Shown one piece after another: positions 1 to 8,469 of a DNA stretch of 64,000 nt (within the stretch, counting starts at the first letter, position 1; each line of letters begins with the position of its first letter). The translations under genes were made by a program, and so were the position numbers. The notes beneath the pieces were generated by a model. It ran no database searches. It saw nothing but the letters and a program-made list of their open reading frames with translations, and was not told the origin of the DNA. Source of the stretch: Amycolatopsis balhimycina FH 1894 (lineage in GTDB: Bacteria > Actinomycetota > Actinomycetes > Mycobacteriales > Pseudonocardiaceae); NCBI RefSeq assembly GCF_000384295.1, contig NZ_KB913037.1, positions 10,780,228-10,844,227 on the forward strand, read 5' to 3'.

Positions 1-1
1 C

Positions 2-2587
2 GTCGGACGGCAGGGCGCCGCGGTGTTCGAGCTGGGCAGGCTGCTGCACGCCGCCCTCGGGCGGATCGGCGTCACGCCGGACGCCGTCGCCGGGCACAGC
101 CTGGGCGAATGGACGGCGATGGCGGTGGCCGGCGTCCACGCCGAAGCCGAGGTCGACGCCTTCCTCGCCGGGTTCGACCCGGACGCGCTCGCCGTCCCCG
201 GCCTCACCTTCGCCGCGATCGGCGCGCCCGCGCCCCGGGTGCTCGAGGAGCTGGCCGGCCGCGCGGACGTCGTCCTCTCCCACGACAACTCCCCGAACCA
301 GGCCATGGTCTGCGGCCCGGCCGCGGCGGTCGGCGCGCTCGTGGACCGGTTCCGGGCCGCGGGGATCGTGGCGCAGGTACTGCCCTTCCGGTCCGGCTTC
401 CACACCCCGATGCTGCGGCCGTACCTCGACCCGATCCGCGAAGCGGCCGGGAGTTTCGCCCTGTACCCGCCGAAGCTGCCGCTGTGGTCGGCGACCACGG
501 TGTCGGAGTACCCGGCGGGCGAAGCCGAGGTCCGCGAGCTGTTCGTGCGGCACCTGCTGGAACCGGTCCGGTTCCGCCCGCTCGTGCGGGCGCTGCACGC
601 CGCCGGGTTCCGCGCGTTCGTCCAGGTGGGCGCCGGGCAGCTCGGCTCCCTGGTCGGCGACACCCTGCACGGCGAGGAACACCTCGTCGTGGCGGCGCAC
701 TCGGCGCACCGCCCCGGCCTCGCGCAGCTGCGCCGGGTCGCGACCGGGCTGTGGGTCGACGGGCTCGACGTCGATTTGACCCGCCTGCCTGGTGAGCGCC
801 CGGCCGCGCCAAGGGGCGTCAAGCTCGACCTCGGCGGCCGCCTGATCTCCCTGGACGAGCAGGTCCGCGCCCGGATCGCGCTGCCGGCCACCGGAAAGTC
901 CACTGTGGACGAACTGGCCGGGAAGGGACCGCTCGCCGCGGAGTTCGCCGCGCTGCTGGCCGACACCGCCGAGCTGGCGTCCACCGTGCTCGCCGGCCGC
1001 CCCGATGCGTCGCTTTCCCGTGAAAGCGACGACCTGGGGCGTCGCTTTCACGTGAAAGCGACGCCACCGATGGAGCTGGACACCACCCTCGAGGTGTCGG
1101 TCGAAGCGATGCCGTACCTGCTCGACCACTGCTTCTTCAAGCAGCCGCCGCAGGCCGGCCCGGGCGACCGCTGGCCGGTCGTGCCCGCCACGACGGTGAT
1201 CGGCCACCTCATGCGCTTCGCCGAGCAGGCCGCGCCGGGCCACCGGGCGGTCGCGGTGCACGACGTCCGCCTCACCCAGTGGATCACGGCGGTCCCGCCG
1301 GTCACCGTGCCGGTGCGCGTCCGGCCGCACGCCCCCGGCCGGGTGCTGGCGGCCCTGGCCGGCTACTCCCAGGCCATCGTGGAACTCGCCCCGGCGTACC
1401 CGGCCGGCGCGCCCGCGCCGTGGCGGTTCCCGGCGTCGGCCGAGCAGGTGCCGGAAACCACGGCGGCCGAGCTCTACGACGACCGCTGGATGTTCCACGG
1501 CCCGCGTTTCCAGGGCGTCACCGAGCTGACCGCCGTCGGCGAACGGCACGTCCGCGCCGTGCTGACGACGCCGGCCGCGCCCGGCGCGCTGCTCGACAAC
1601 GTCGGCCAGGTGCTCGGCTACTGGATCATGTCCCGGCTGGCGGAACGCACCACCGTCTTCCCGGTCGCCATGCGCGAGATCCGGTTCCACGGCCCGCACC
1701 CGCCGCCGGGGGAGCGGCTGGAGTGCCTGGTCCGGATCACCGCGCTGACCAAGGAGTTCCTCGAAGCCGACATGCAGCTGGTCCGCGACGGGGGAGTCTG
1801 GGCCGAGTTCACCGGCTGGCGTGACCGGCGGTTCGACAGCACCCCGCACATCCGGCAGGCCGACCGCACCCCCGAGCGCTCGACGCTGTCGCTCGAGCAG
1901 CCGGGCGGCTGGGCGCTGGTGCACGAGCAGTGGCCGGACCTGGCCACCCGTGAGCTCATCATGCGCAACTACCTCGCCGGCCAGGAGCGCGACGCCTACG
2001 AAGGCCGTCCACCCCGCGGCCGTCGCCAGTGGCTGCTCGGCCGGATCGCGGCGAAGGACGCCGTCCGCCAGTTCCTCTGGGCCCGCGGCGAACCCGAGAT
2101 GTTCCCGGCCGAACTGCGCGTCGGCAACGACGACGCCGGCCGTCCCTTCGTGACGGGCGCCTACGGCCGGGACCTGCCGCCGTTGACGATTTCCGTGGCC
2201 CACCGCGGGGAAGCGGGCGTGGCGATCGCGCGCCACGGACCGTGCGGCATCGACATCGAAGAGGTCGTCCCGCGTAAGGAGTCCACTGTGGACGCGGCGT
2301 TCGGGGCGGCCGAGCAGGCGTTGTTCGCGAGCCTGGCCGGGGATCCGGAGCGCTGGTTCGCCCGGTTCTGGACCGCGAAGGAGGCCGTCGCGAAACTGCG
2401 CGGAACCGGCCTGCGCGGCGAACCCCGGGACTTCGAGGTCGTCGCGGCCGGCCAGGGCGAGCTGACCGTCCGTGCCGCCGGACACCACTACCGCGTGTGC
2501 TGCGCGGACATCGAGAACCTCCCCGGCGCCCCGCCGCGCCGCTACGTCGTCGCCTGGACCGAAGAGACGAAGGAGACTGCGGAATGA
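2..2587 (+). CDS. Iterative PKS-like protein, AT-DH-PPTase, 5' truncated
   Basis: Seen: an open frame enters from the left edge (codons read from base 2), so the N-terminus, presumably with a ketosynthase, is missing. Domains in order: acyltransferase with GHSLGEW active-site motif near base 95 and a conserved SGFHTPML stretch; a linker holding tandem palindromes (1009-1065); a double-hotdog dehydratase with LLDHCFF (His) near 1120, FHGPRFQG near 1495 and LLDNVGQ (Asp) near 1585; and a C-terminal phosphopantetheinyl transferase with GIDIEEV near 2250 and FWTAKEAVAKL near 2370. Known: a PKS carrying its own PPTase recalls PUFA-type and enediyne-type iterative synthases, where the enzyme arms its own ACP. 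Inference: it makes a polyketide or fatty chain on the ACP encoded immediately downstream (ATGA overlap at 2584). The product is unknown. The end of the gene is certain; the upstream extent cannot be seen. Confidence 0.85.
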   Translation, partial: VGRQGAAVFELGRLLHAALGRIGVTPDAVAGHSLGEWTAMAVAGVHAEAEVDAFLAGFDPDALAVPGLTFAAIGAPAPRVLEELAGRADVVLSHDNSPNQAMVCGPAAAVGALVDRFRAAGIVAQVLPFRSGFHTPMLRPYLDPIREAAGSFALYPPKLPLWSATTVSEYPAGEAEVRELFVRHLLEPVRFRPLVRALHAAGFRAFVQVGAGQLGSLVGDTLHGEEHLVVAAHSAHRPGLAQLRRVATGLWVDGLDVDLTRLPGERPAAPRGVKLDLGGRLISLDEQVRARIALPATGKSTVDELAGKGPLAAEFAALLADTAELASTVLAGRPDASLSRESDDLGRRFHVKATPPMELDTTLEVSVEAMPYLLDHCFFKQPPQAGPGDRWPVVPATTVIGHLMRFAEQAAPGHRAVAVHDVRLTQWITAVPPVTVPVRVRPHAPGRVLAALAGYSQAIVELAPAYPAGAPAPWRFPASAEQVPETTAAELYDDRWMFHGPRFQGVTELTAVGERHVRAVLTTPAAPGALLDNVGQVLGYWIMSRLAERTTVFPVAMREIRFHGPHPPPGERLECLVRITALTKEFLEADMQLVRDGGVWAEFTGWRDRRFDSTPHIRQADRTPERSTLSLEQPGGWALVHEQWPDLATRELIMRNYLAGQERDAYEGRPPRGRRQWLLGRIAAKDAVRQFLWARGEPEMFPAELRVGNDDAGRPFVTGAYGRDLPPLTISVAHRGEAGVAIARHGPCGIDIEEVVPRKESTVDAAFGAAEQALFASLAGDPERWFARFWTAKEAVAKLRGTGLRGEPRDFEVVAAGQGELTVRAAGHHYRVCCADIENLPGAPPRRYVVAWTEETKETAE
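898..910. repeat. Recurrent 11-13 bp palindrome TCCAC(A/T)GTGGA
   Basis: This is the first of seven exact copies in the window. The others are at 2281-2293, 6294-6304, 7830-7840, 16918-16930, 31040-31052 and 40143-40153. Five lie inside genes, and each time the reading phase is the same, giving Ser-Thr-Val-Asp/Glu with the rare Thr codons ACT or ACA. Two lie between genes. See findings. Confidence 0.8.
1009..1065. repeat. Tandem palindromes inside PKS linker
   Basis: 1038-1065 is a perfect 28-bp palindrome (GGCGTCGCTTTCAC followed by its complement). 1009-1030 is a near-perfect 22-bp copy of the same core (GTCGCTTTC, CCGT, GAAAGCGAC). They are 7 bp apart, lie in frame in the AT-DH linker, and are translated as Ser/Arg/Glu-rich residues. 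They look like an inserted short genomic repeat rather than protein-selected sequence. Confidence 0.85.
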
Positions 2588-2901
2588 GCGTCGAGACCAC
2601 GGCCGGTCACGAAACGGCCGACGAGGTGTCCGTGCTGGTCCGGCTCAGCGAAATGCTGCGGGAGCTGCTCGAGGAGTACGGCCTCGACGACACCGAGATC
2701 ACCATGGACACCACGTTCCACGACGACCTCGAACTCGAGAGCGTCGACCTGGTGGCCCTGTCCGGGCAGCTGCGCGAGCACTACGGCGACCGCGTCAACT
2801 TCGCGACCTTCATCGCCGAGCGCGACCTGGACGAGATCATCGCGCTGACCGTCGGCGAGCTCGTCCGCCACATCGTCGTCTCCCTGCGGGCCACGGCGTG
2901 A
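2584..2901 (+). CDS. Acyl carrier protein
   Basis: 105 aa. Four-helix ACP with the phosphopantetheine serine in DLELESVDLVAL (about residue 50). The start ATG overlaps the PKS stop (ATGA), and the stop overlaps the GTG of the next gene (GTGA), so translation is coupled along the operon. An in-frame GTG further upstream (2497) lies inside the PKS gene and is unlikely to be used. Inference: it is the carrier for the upstream AT-DH-PPTase synthase, whose own PPTase domain probably converts it to the holo form. Confidence 0.88.
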   Translation: MSVETTAGHETADEVSVLVRLSEMLRELLEEYGLDDTEITMDTTFHDDLELESVDLVALSGQLREHYGDRVNFATFIAERDLDEIIALTVGELVRHIVVSLRATA

Positions 2902-3707
2902 GCCGGATCCGCGCGGGCGAGCTCGACGTCCACGTCCAGCGCCTGACCCCCGACGTGCCGCTGGACGGCGACGCGCCGATCGTCGTGTGCGTCCACGGCC
3001 TGCTCACCGACAGCCTGGCGAGCTACTACTTCACCCTCGGCCCGGCCTTCGCCGCGCGCGGCCTCGACGTCCTGATGTACGACCTGCGAGGGCACGGCCG
3101 CACGACGCGGCCGTCGTCCGGCTACCACCTGGAGCGGTTCGTCGACGACCTCGTCGCGGTCCTCGACGCCTGCGACGTCACCCGGCCGGTGCACGTCATC
3201 GGCAACTCCTTCGGCGCTTCGGTCGCGTTCGGGCTGGCCGCCGCCCGGCCCGACCGGGTCGCGAGCGTCGTCGTGCTCGAGGGCGAACCGCCGACCGCGG
3301 AGTGGACCCGGCACATGGCCGACGGGCTGGCCGACGCCAAGACCCGGCTGGCGATCGACGAGGTCATCGGCTGGATCGCCGACAACCACGGCGCTCACAC
3401 CGCACGGCTGTCCAAGGCCGCGAACCGGATCCTCCAGACCACCACGATCGCCGAAGACATCCCGCGCAGCGCGACGATCGCGGCGGACCTCTCGGCGGTG
3501 CGCTGCCCGGTGTTCGCGGTCTTCGGCGGCGACTCGGGACTGTCGGCGCAGGTGCCGCACTTCGAGACGCACCTGGTGGCCGGCTGCCGCTGCGTCGTGC
3601 TGCCCGACCAGGGGCACTCGGTCCTGGTCGAGCGGACCGCCGAGCTCACCGAGCTGATCTTCGAGTGGGTCCGCGACACCTCGCGCGCGCCGGCCCGGGT
3701 GCGGTAG
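2898..3707 (+). CDS. Alpha/beta hydrolase
   Basis: 269 aa from a GTG that overlaps the ACP stop by 4 bp. The fold is typical: HG oxyanion region (CVHGLLTD, about residue 33), nucleophile elbow GNSFGAS (Ser about residue 97), acid in FGGDSGL and catalytic His in DQGHSVLVE near the C-terminus. No signal peptide, so cytoplasmic. Known: such hydrolases act as discrete thioesterases or cyclases in PKS loci. Inference: release or editing of the chain from the ACP. The stop TAG shares one base with the next gene's GTG. Confidence 0.85.
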   Translation: MSRIRAGELDVHVQRLTPDVPLDGDAPIVVCVHGLLTDSLASYYFTLGPAFAARGLDVLMYDLRGHGRTTRPSSGYHLERFVDDLVAVLDACDVTRPVHVIGNSFGASVAFGLAAARPDRVASVVVLEGEPPTAEWTRHMADGLADAKTRLAIDEVIGWIADNHGAHTARLSKAANRILQTTTIAEDIPRSATIAADLSAVRCPVFAVFGGDSGLSAQVPHFETHLVAGCRCVVLPDQGHSVLVERTAELTELIFEWVRDTSRAPARVR

Positions 3708-4876
3708 TGGCCCGGTTCCTCTTCGTCGTCCCGCCCCTGGTCGGGCACGTCAACCCGGCCGTCGGCGTCGCGGCCGAGCTCACCGCGCGCGGCCACGAGG
3801 TCGCCTGGGCGGGGCACGACGAACTGCTGTGGCAGCTGGCCGGCCCGGCCGCTCTCGTGTTTTCGTGCGCCGTGCCGCCCGACCTGCCGCCGCGGCCGGC
3901 CGGGCTCAAGGGGCCGGCGGCCCTGCGGTTCCTCTGGGAGGACTTCCTCGTCCCGCTCGGCGACGCCATGGCGCCCGGGGTGGCCGCGGCGCTGGACGCC
4001 TTCCAGCCGCACGTCGTGGTCGCCGACCAGCAGGCACTGGCCGGCGGGCTGCTCGCCGATGCCGGCGGCCTGCCGTGGGTCACCTCGGCGACGACCTCGG
4101 CCGAGCTGGTCGACCCCCTCTCCGGGATGCCGAAGGTCGCGGACTGGGTCGACGGGCTCCTGGCCGGGCTGCGCACCCGGATCGCCGGCGGCCGCGGCGA
4201 GGCCGACCCCCGGTTCTCCCCGCACGGCGTGCTCGCCTTCACGACCCGCGAACTGCTCGGCGCGGCCGAACTGCCGCCGCGGATCCGGCTCGTCGGGCCC
4301 GCCCTCGGCCCGCGTCCGTCCACAACGGACTTCCCGTGGGCGTGGCTCGACCCGCTCCGGCCGACGGTGCTGGTCTCCCTCGGCACGGCCAACACCGGCG
4401 CGGGCACGGAGTTCCTGGCGGCGACGGCGGAGGCGTTCGCCGGGCTGCCCGCGCGGGCGGTGATCGCCGACCCGGGCGGGGTGCTCGGCGACGTCCCGCC
4501 GAACGTCCTGGTGCGGTCGCGCGTCCCGCAGCTGCCGCTGCTGGCGCGGGTCGACGCGGTGCTGTGCCACGCGGGCCACAACACCGTCTGCGAAACGCTG
4601 TGGCACGGCCTGCCGCTGGTCGTGGCCCCGATCCGCGACGACCAGCCGATCGTGGCGGCCCAGGTCGTGGCGGCCGGCGCGGGCGTGCGCCTGCGCTTCG
4701 GCCGCGCGGACGCCCCTCGTATCGCGGCGGCGGTCGAGGAGGTCCTGACGGAACCGGGGTACCGCCGGGCGGCCGAAACCGTGGCGGCGTCGTTCCGCGC
4801 GGCGGGCGGCAGTGCCGCGGCGGCGGGATATCTGGAGCAGCTGGCTCTGGAAAACCTGGCGCACCTTTCGCCCTGA
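3707..4876 (+). CDS. GT1-family (MGT/UGT-like) glycosyltransferase
   Basis: 389 aa, GTG start overlapping the hydrolase stop by one base. N-terminal acceptor half begins FLFVVPPLVGHVNPAVGVA; the C-terminal donor half has the GT-B nucleotide-sugar signature CHAGHNTVCETLWHGLPL followed by DDQP (about residues 285-310). Known: enzymes of this family transfer sugars from NDP-sugars to natural products such as macrolides. Inference: it glycosylates the product of the upstream PKS module and is the last gene of this operon. No sugar-biosynthesis genes are visible nearby. Confidence 0.88.
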   Translation: MARFLFVVPPLVGHVNPAVGVAAELTARGHEVAWAGHDELLWQLAGPAALVFSCAVPPDLPPRPAGLKGPAALRFLWEDFLVPLGDAMAPGVAAALDAFQPHVVVADQQALAGGLLADAGGLPWVTSATTSAELVDPLSGMPKVADWVDGLLAGLRTRIAGGRGEADPRFSPHGVLAFTTRELLGAAELPPRIRLVGPALGPRPSTTDFPWAWLDPLRPTVLVSLGTANTGAGTEFLAATAEAFAGLPARAVIADPGGVLGDVPPNVLVRSRVPQLPLLARVDAVLCHAGHNTVCETLWHGLPLVVAPIRDDQPIVAAQVVAAGAGVRLRFGRADAPRIAAAVEEVLTEPGYRRAAETVAASFRAAGGSAAAAGYLEQLALENLAHLSP

Positions 4877-4921
4877 AGTGTGAAATTTACTTTGAAAAAA
4901 CACCCGGATACGGTGCTGGAC

Positions 4922-5389
4922 ATGGCTGTCTCCGTGCATGTCACCCAGGAAGTCCCCGAACTCGTCGCGTCGGCGGCGGCGCTGTTCGCCGAAGACGCCG
5001 GAACCCGTGATCCGTCGATGGACCTCGGCTGGCCGGACCGGGAAGGCCCGGCGTACTACCGGGACCTCGTCGAGGACGACGCCGCCCTCTGCCTGCTGGC
5101 GCGAGCGGAGGACGGCACCGCGGCGGGTCACCTGATCGGTCGGCTGCTGCCCGCCGACTCGCTGCGGCCCGGCGTGGTCCGGGCCGTGCTGGAGAGCATG
5201 CGGGTCGCGGCCGGGCGGCGGCGCGAAGGAGTGGGCGAGGCGCTGGTGGCCGAGTTCGTCAAGTGGGCTCGTGCACGCGGCGCGAACGAACTGTCCGTGC
5301 AGGCGTACGCGCAGAACGACGGTGCACTCGCGTTCTACCGCGCCCAGGGATTCCGGCCGTTCGAGGTGAAGCTGGTCCGCGAGGCTTGA
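4922..5389 (+). CDS. GNAT N-acetyltransferase
   Basis: 155 aa. GNAT fold with the acetyl-CoA loop in RVAAGRRREGVGEALV and the C-terminal NDGALAFYRAQGFRPFEV segment. I chose ATG 4922 over an upstream GTG (4880) because the preceding bases form a plausible -10 (TACGGT, 4909-4914) seven bases before the ATG, which would give a leaderless mRNA, and because the GTG extension adds a Lys-rich tail unlike the family. Substrate unknown. Confidence 0.75.
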   Translation: MAVSVHVTQEVPELVASAAALFAEDAGTRDPSMDLGWPDREGPAYYRDLVEDDAALCLLARAEDGTAAGHLIGRLLPADSLRPGVVRAVLESMRVAAGRRREGVGEALVAEFVKWARARGANELSVQAYAQNDGALAFYRAQGFRPFEVKLVREA

Positions 5390-5427
5390 GCCTGCGGTCC
5401 GGACCATCCCTGGTCACACTGGTACGC

Positions 5428-6264
5428 ATGGGAATCCTGGACGGCCGGGCGATCGTCGTCACGGGGGCCGGGCGCGGGCTCGGGCGGGCGTTCGCGCGGC
5501 ACGCCGCCGAGTCGGGCGCGGCGGTCGTCGTGAACGACGTCGACGCGGAACCGGCCCACTACACCGCGGCGGCCATCGAAGCGGACGGCGGCACCGCGCT
5601 GGCGAGCGTCGGCTCGGTGGCCGACGCCGGCTACGCCCGGTCGCTGATCACCTTGTGCCACAAGCACTTCGGCACGCTGGACGGCCTCGTCAACAACGCC
5701 GCCGTCGGCTACCACGCGCCGCCGTGGGAGGACGACGACGCCGAGCGGACGCGCGCCCTGATCGAGACCAACGTGCTCGGTCCGTTCCACTGTGGCACGG
5801 CGGCCGCCAAGGTCATGTGCGAGCAGGGCAGCGGCGTCATCGTCAACGTGACGTCGGGGTCGATGATCGGGCAGCGCCGCGCCGCCGCCTATTCGGCGTC
5901 GAAGGGCGCGGTCGCGTCGATGACCTACTCGTGGGCCGGTGACCTGGCCGGTCACGGCGTGCGCGTCAACGCCGTCAGCCCGATCGCGTGGACCCGGCTG
6001 ATGGCCGCCGACCCGAACGGCAGGCGTGACGCGCCGCCGCCCGAACGGGTGGCGCCGCTGGTGACCTACCTGCTCAGCGACCTCTCGGCCGGCATCACCG
6101 GGCAGGTGCTGCGGCTGGCGGACGGGCACCTGCACGCCGTCCGCCAGCCCGCGATCATCCGGCCGGTCCTGCACCGGGAGACCTGGACGGTCGAGGAGAT
6201 CGCCGCGGCCGTCGGCGGCGAACTCGTCCTCGAATCGCCGCCGCGGGACCGCTGGACCCTTTGA
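5428..6264 (+). CDS. Short-chain dehydrogenase/reductase
   Basis: 278 aa from ATG 5428. Classical SDR: cofactor motif TGAGRGLG (about residues 12-19), NNAA (about 88-91), catalytic Ser in VTSGS and YSASK with the Tyr/Lys pair (about 152-156). Family length is about 250; the extra 25-30 residues at the C-terminus (from WTVEEIAAAVGGEL) resemble tails found on actinobacterial SDRs of lipid or steroid metabolism. Acidic residues after the glycine motif (NDVDAEP) favour NAD over NADP. Substrate unknown. It stands alone between a GNAT gene and a broken transporter gene. Confidence 0.85.
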   Translation: MGILDGRAIVVTGAGRGLGRAFARHAAESGAAVVVNDVDAEPAHYTAAAIEADGGTALASVGSVADAGYARSLITLCHKHFGTLDGLVNNAAVGYHAPPWEDDDAERTRALIETNVLGPFHCGTAAAKVMCEQGSGVIVNVTSGSMIGQRRAAAYSASKGAVASMTYSWAGDLAGHGVRVNAVSPIAWTRLMAADPNGRRDAPPPERVAPLVTYLLSDLSAGITGQVLRLADGHLHAVRQPAIIRPVLHRETWTVEEIAAAVGGELVLESPPRDRWTL

Positions 6265-6326
6265 GCGGCCCGGACCACCGGAACAGGTGGCTATCCACAG
6301 TGGACTCCGCCCACTAGCTTGAAGAG

Positions 6327-6491
6327 ATGACGGCCACCGCGGAGGTCATACCCGGCGCCGCGGTGCCGCCCGCCCTGAGCCGCGGCCGGGTCAACGCGGT
6401 GTTCGGCGCCGTGCTGCTGGGGATGCTGCTGGCCGCGCTGGACCAGACCATCGTCGGGACGGCGCTGCCCACGATCGTCGGCGATCTCGGC
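6327..6491 (+). pseudogene. MFS drug:H+ antiporter (DHA2-like), N-terminal remnant
   Basis: The first 55 codons encode a typical start of an EmrB/QacA-type transporter: a soluble tail, then the first transmembrane helix and the family motif LDQTIVGTALPTIVGDLG. Homology stops at once after this; the frame then runs into a 61-bp inverted repeat and into the antisense of the next gene. The rest of the transporter (about 400-500 aa, 12-14 helices) is absent. The start appears to keep a leaderless-type promoter (TAGCTT at 6315-6320, six bases before ATG). Deletion with the break at or beside the repeat is the simplest reading. Confidence 0.8.
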
Positions 6492-6508
6492 CGCCCCTCG
6501 TTGCCGCC

Positions 6509-6569
6509 AAAGTCCGTGAATGGCACATTGAGGGACTTCAAGTCCCTCAATGTGCCATTCACGGACTTT
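6509..6569. repeat. 61-bp perfect inverted repeat at deletion breakpoint
   Basis: Two perfect 30-bp arms (6509-6538 and 6540-6569) around a single C. The left arm begins AAAGTCCGTGAATGGCAC and ends GAGGGACTT. It lies 17 bp after the last recognisable codon of the MFS remnant and 37 bp before the stop of the convergent PHP gene. From general memory, very similar palindromes recur in Amycolatopsis genomes; the number of copies cannot be judged from this window. Confidence 0.92.
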
Positions 6570-6606
6570 CGACCAGGCGTAGGAGCTGAGGTCCGGCGCG
6601 TGCCGG

Positions 6607-7464
6607 TCAGCGGCGCCAGAAGTCATGCGGGATGTGGCCCGGGCGGAAGCCGCACGACTCCACCAAAGCCGCCGCCTCCGCGAAGCCGTGGCCGACCAGT
6701 CCCGGCTCGTGGGCGTCGCTGCCGAACGCCACCGCCTCGCCGCCCTCCCGGAACCACCACCGCACCACCTCACCCGGCAGCGGCACCTTCGTGTTCACCT
6801 CCAGGGCCCGCCCGCTCGCCCGCAACGCCCGCAGCACCGTGCGGAACTCCTCCTCGAAGTCCGCCGCCACGAACGGCGGCCCCTCGGCCGGCCAGGACCG
6901 CAGCGCGTAGTCGATGTGCGCCAGCACCGCGAAGTCCGCCGTCGACTCGACGAGTCCCAGCACCTCTCCGAGGTAGGCCCGCAGCAGTTCCCCGGGCGGC
7001 CGGTCCGAGACCACCGTCAGCTCGTGGTGGTGCTCGCCGTCCGGCAGCGAATGCACCGAGCCGAGTACCCGGTCGAAGTCGTGGGCGGCGAGCAGCGCGT
7101 CGGCGCGCGGGCGGTGCCAGTGCGGCTCGCTCAGCTCCACGCCCGAAAGGATCCGCAGCGAAGGAAACCACGAGCGGCACTCGTCGACGCACGCCAGGTA
7201 GCCGGCGACGTCGAGGTCCGGCGGCTCCAGCACGCCGTCCGGGCGCAGCCGGACCCGGAAGTGCTCCGGCAGGTGCGGCCGGACCGGCTCCGGGATCAGC
7301 CACGGCGTGAGGTCCGCGTGCTCGGTGAACGCCACCGACGGCAACCCCAGCTCGAGCGCCCGCTCGCACGAGCCGATCATCGACCCCGTGACGGTGTCCC
7401 ATGACCATTCCGTGTGGACGTGACCATCCGGCGGCAAGCTCACCGAACCCACCGTAGCGGTCAT
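6607..7464 (-). CDS. PHP-domain phosphoesterase (histidinol-phosphatase-like)
   Basis: 285 aa. Metal-binding PHP motifs: DGHVHTEWSWD near the N-terminus, FTEHADL (about residue 47), GVELSEP (about 110), GSVHSLP (about 135), LAHIDYALR (about 185) and GSDAHEP near the C-terminus. Length fits HisK-type histidinol phosphatase (260-290 aa). It is not in a histidine operon, so the substrate is uncertain; a general phosphoesterase role is possible. It diverges from the LigD-type polymerase gene with only 20 bp between the two start codons, so the promoters must overlap. Confidence 0.85.
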   Translation of the reverse strand: MTATVGSVSLPPDGHVHTEWSWDTVTGSMIGSCERALELGLPSVAFTEHADLTPWLIPEPVRPHLPEHFRVRLRPDGVLEPPDLDVAGYLACVDECRSWFPSLRILSGVELSEPHWHRPRADALLAAHDFDRVLGSVHSLPDGEHHHELTVVSDRPPGELLRAYLGEVLGLVESTADFAVLAHIDYALRSWPAEGPPFVAADFEEEFRTVLRALRASGRALEVNTKVPLPGEVVRWWFREGGEAVAFGSDAHEPGLVGHGFAEAAALVESCGFRPGHIPHDFWRR

Positions 7465-7484
7465 TTTGAGCTAGCGTCTGAGCC

Positions 7485-8435
7485 ATGGCACAGAAGTCGG
7501 CGGCGGTGGAGCTGGAAGTCGGCCCGCACACCGTCCGGATCTCCAACCCGGACCGGGTGTACTTCCCGGCGCGCGGCGAGACGAAGCTCGACCTGGTCAA
7601 CTACTACCTCTCGGTGGGCGACGGCATCGTCAACGCCCTGCGCGAGCGGCCCTGCATGCTGCACCGCTTCCCGTCGGGCGTGGCGGGGGAGAAGGTGCAC
7701 CAGAAGCGTGTGCCCCACGGCGCCCCGCCGTGGCTGGAAACCGTCCGGGTGACCTTCCCGCGCTACAACAGGCACGCCGACGAACTGTGCGTCACCGAAC
7801 TCGCGCACGTCGCCTGGGCCGTGCAGATGTCCACAGTGGAGTTCCACCCGTGGAACTCGCGGCGCGCCGACACCGAAAAGCCCGACGAATGGCGCATCGA
7901 CCTCGACCCGATGCCCGACTGCGGCTTCGACCGCGTCCGCCGCGTCGCGCACGTCGCCCACGAGGTCCTCGACGAGCTCGGCGCGGTCGGCTGGCCGAAG
8001 ACCTCCGGTGGCCGCGGCCTGCACATCTACGTCCGGATCGAACCCCGCTGGGGCTTCTCCGACGTCCGGCGCGCGGCGCTGGCCTTCGCCCACGAGGTCG
8101 AACGGCGCGCCCCGGACGACGTCACCACGACCTGGTGGCGCAAGGACCGCGACCCGCGCCTGCTCTTCGTCGACTACAACCAGAACGCCCGCGACCACAC
8201 GATCGCCAGTGCGTACTCGGTCCGCGGGAACCCCGAGGGCACGGTGTCGACGCCGATCCGCTGGGAGGAGATCGACGACGTCGAGCCGGGCGACTGCACG
8301 ATCGCGACCGTCCCCGCCCGCTTCGCCGAGCTCGGCGACCTCCACGCGGGGATCGACGACGCCGTGTTCTCCCTCGACCCGCTGCTGGAGTGGGCCGACC
8401 GCGACGGCGTCGAGGAACCGCCCGACCCCGGCTGA
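7485..8435 (+). CDS. Stand-alone LigD-type polymerase/primase domain protein
   Basis: 316 aa, corresponding to the polymerase module of bacterial ligase D (archaeo-eukaryotic primase superfamily). Seen: VFFP-type opening RVYFPARGETKLDLVNYY, catalytic metal motif IDLDPMP (about residue 143), SGGRGLHIYVRI (about 180), and FVDYNQNARDHTIASAYSVR (about 235). No ligase or nuclease domain follows. Known: LigD polymerase domains add nucleotides, preferentially ribonucleotides, during end joining with Ku; free-standing copies are common in actinobacteria. A -10-like TAGCGT (7472-7477) seven bases before the ATG suggests leaderless transcription. Confidence 0.9.
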   Translation: MAQKSAAVELEVGPHTVRISNPDRVYFPARGETKLDLVNYYLSVGDGIVNALRERPCMLHRFPSGVAGEKVHQKRVPHGAPPWLETVRVTFPRYNRHADELCVTELAHVAWAVQMSTVEFHPWNSRRADTEKPDEWRIDLDPMPDCGFDRVRRVAHVAHEVLDELGAVGWPKTSGGRGLHIYVRIEPRWGFSDVRRAALAFAHEVERRAPDDVTTTWWRKDRDPRLLFVDYNQNARDHTIASAYSVRGNPEGTVSTPIRWEEIDDVEPGDCTIATVPARFAELGDLHAGIDDAVFSLDPLLEWADRDGVEEPPDPG

Positions 8436-8469
8436 CGTATTTTCCGCGCCGCCGGACGCTCTGTCCGGG

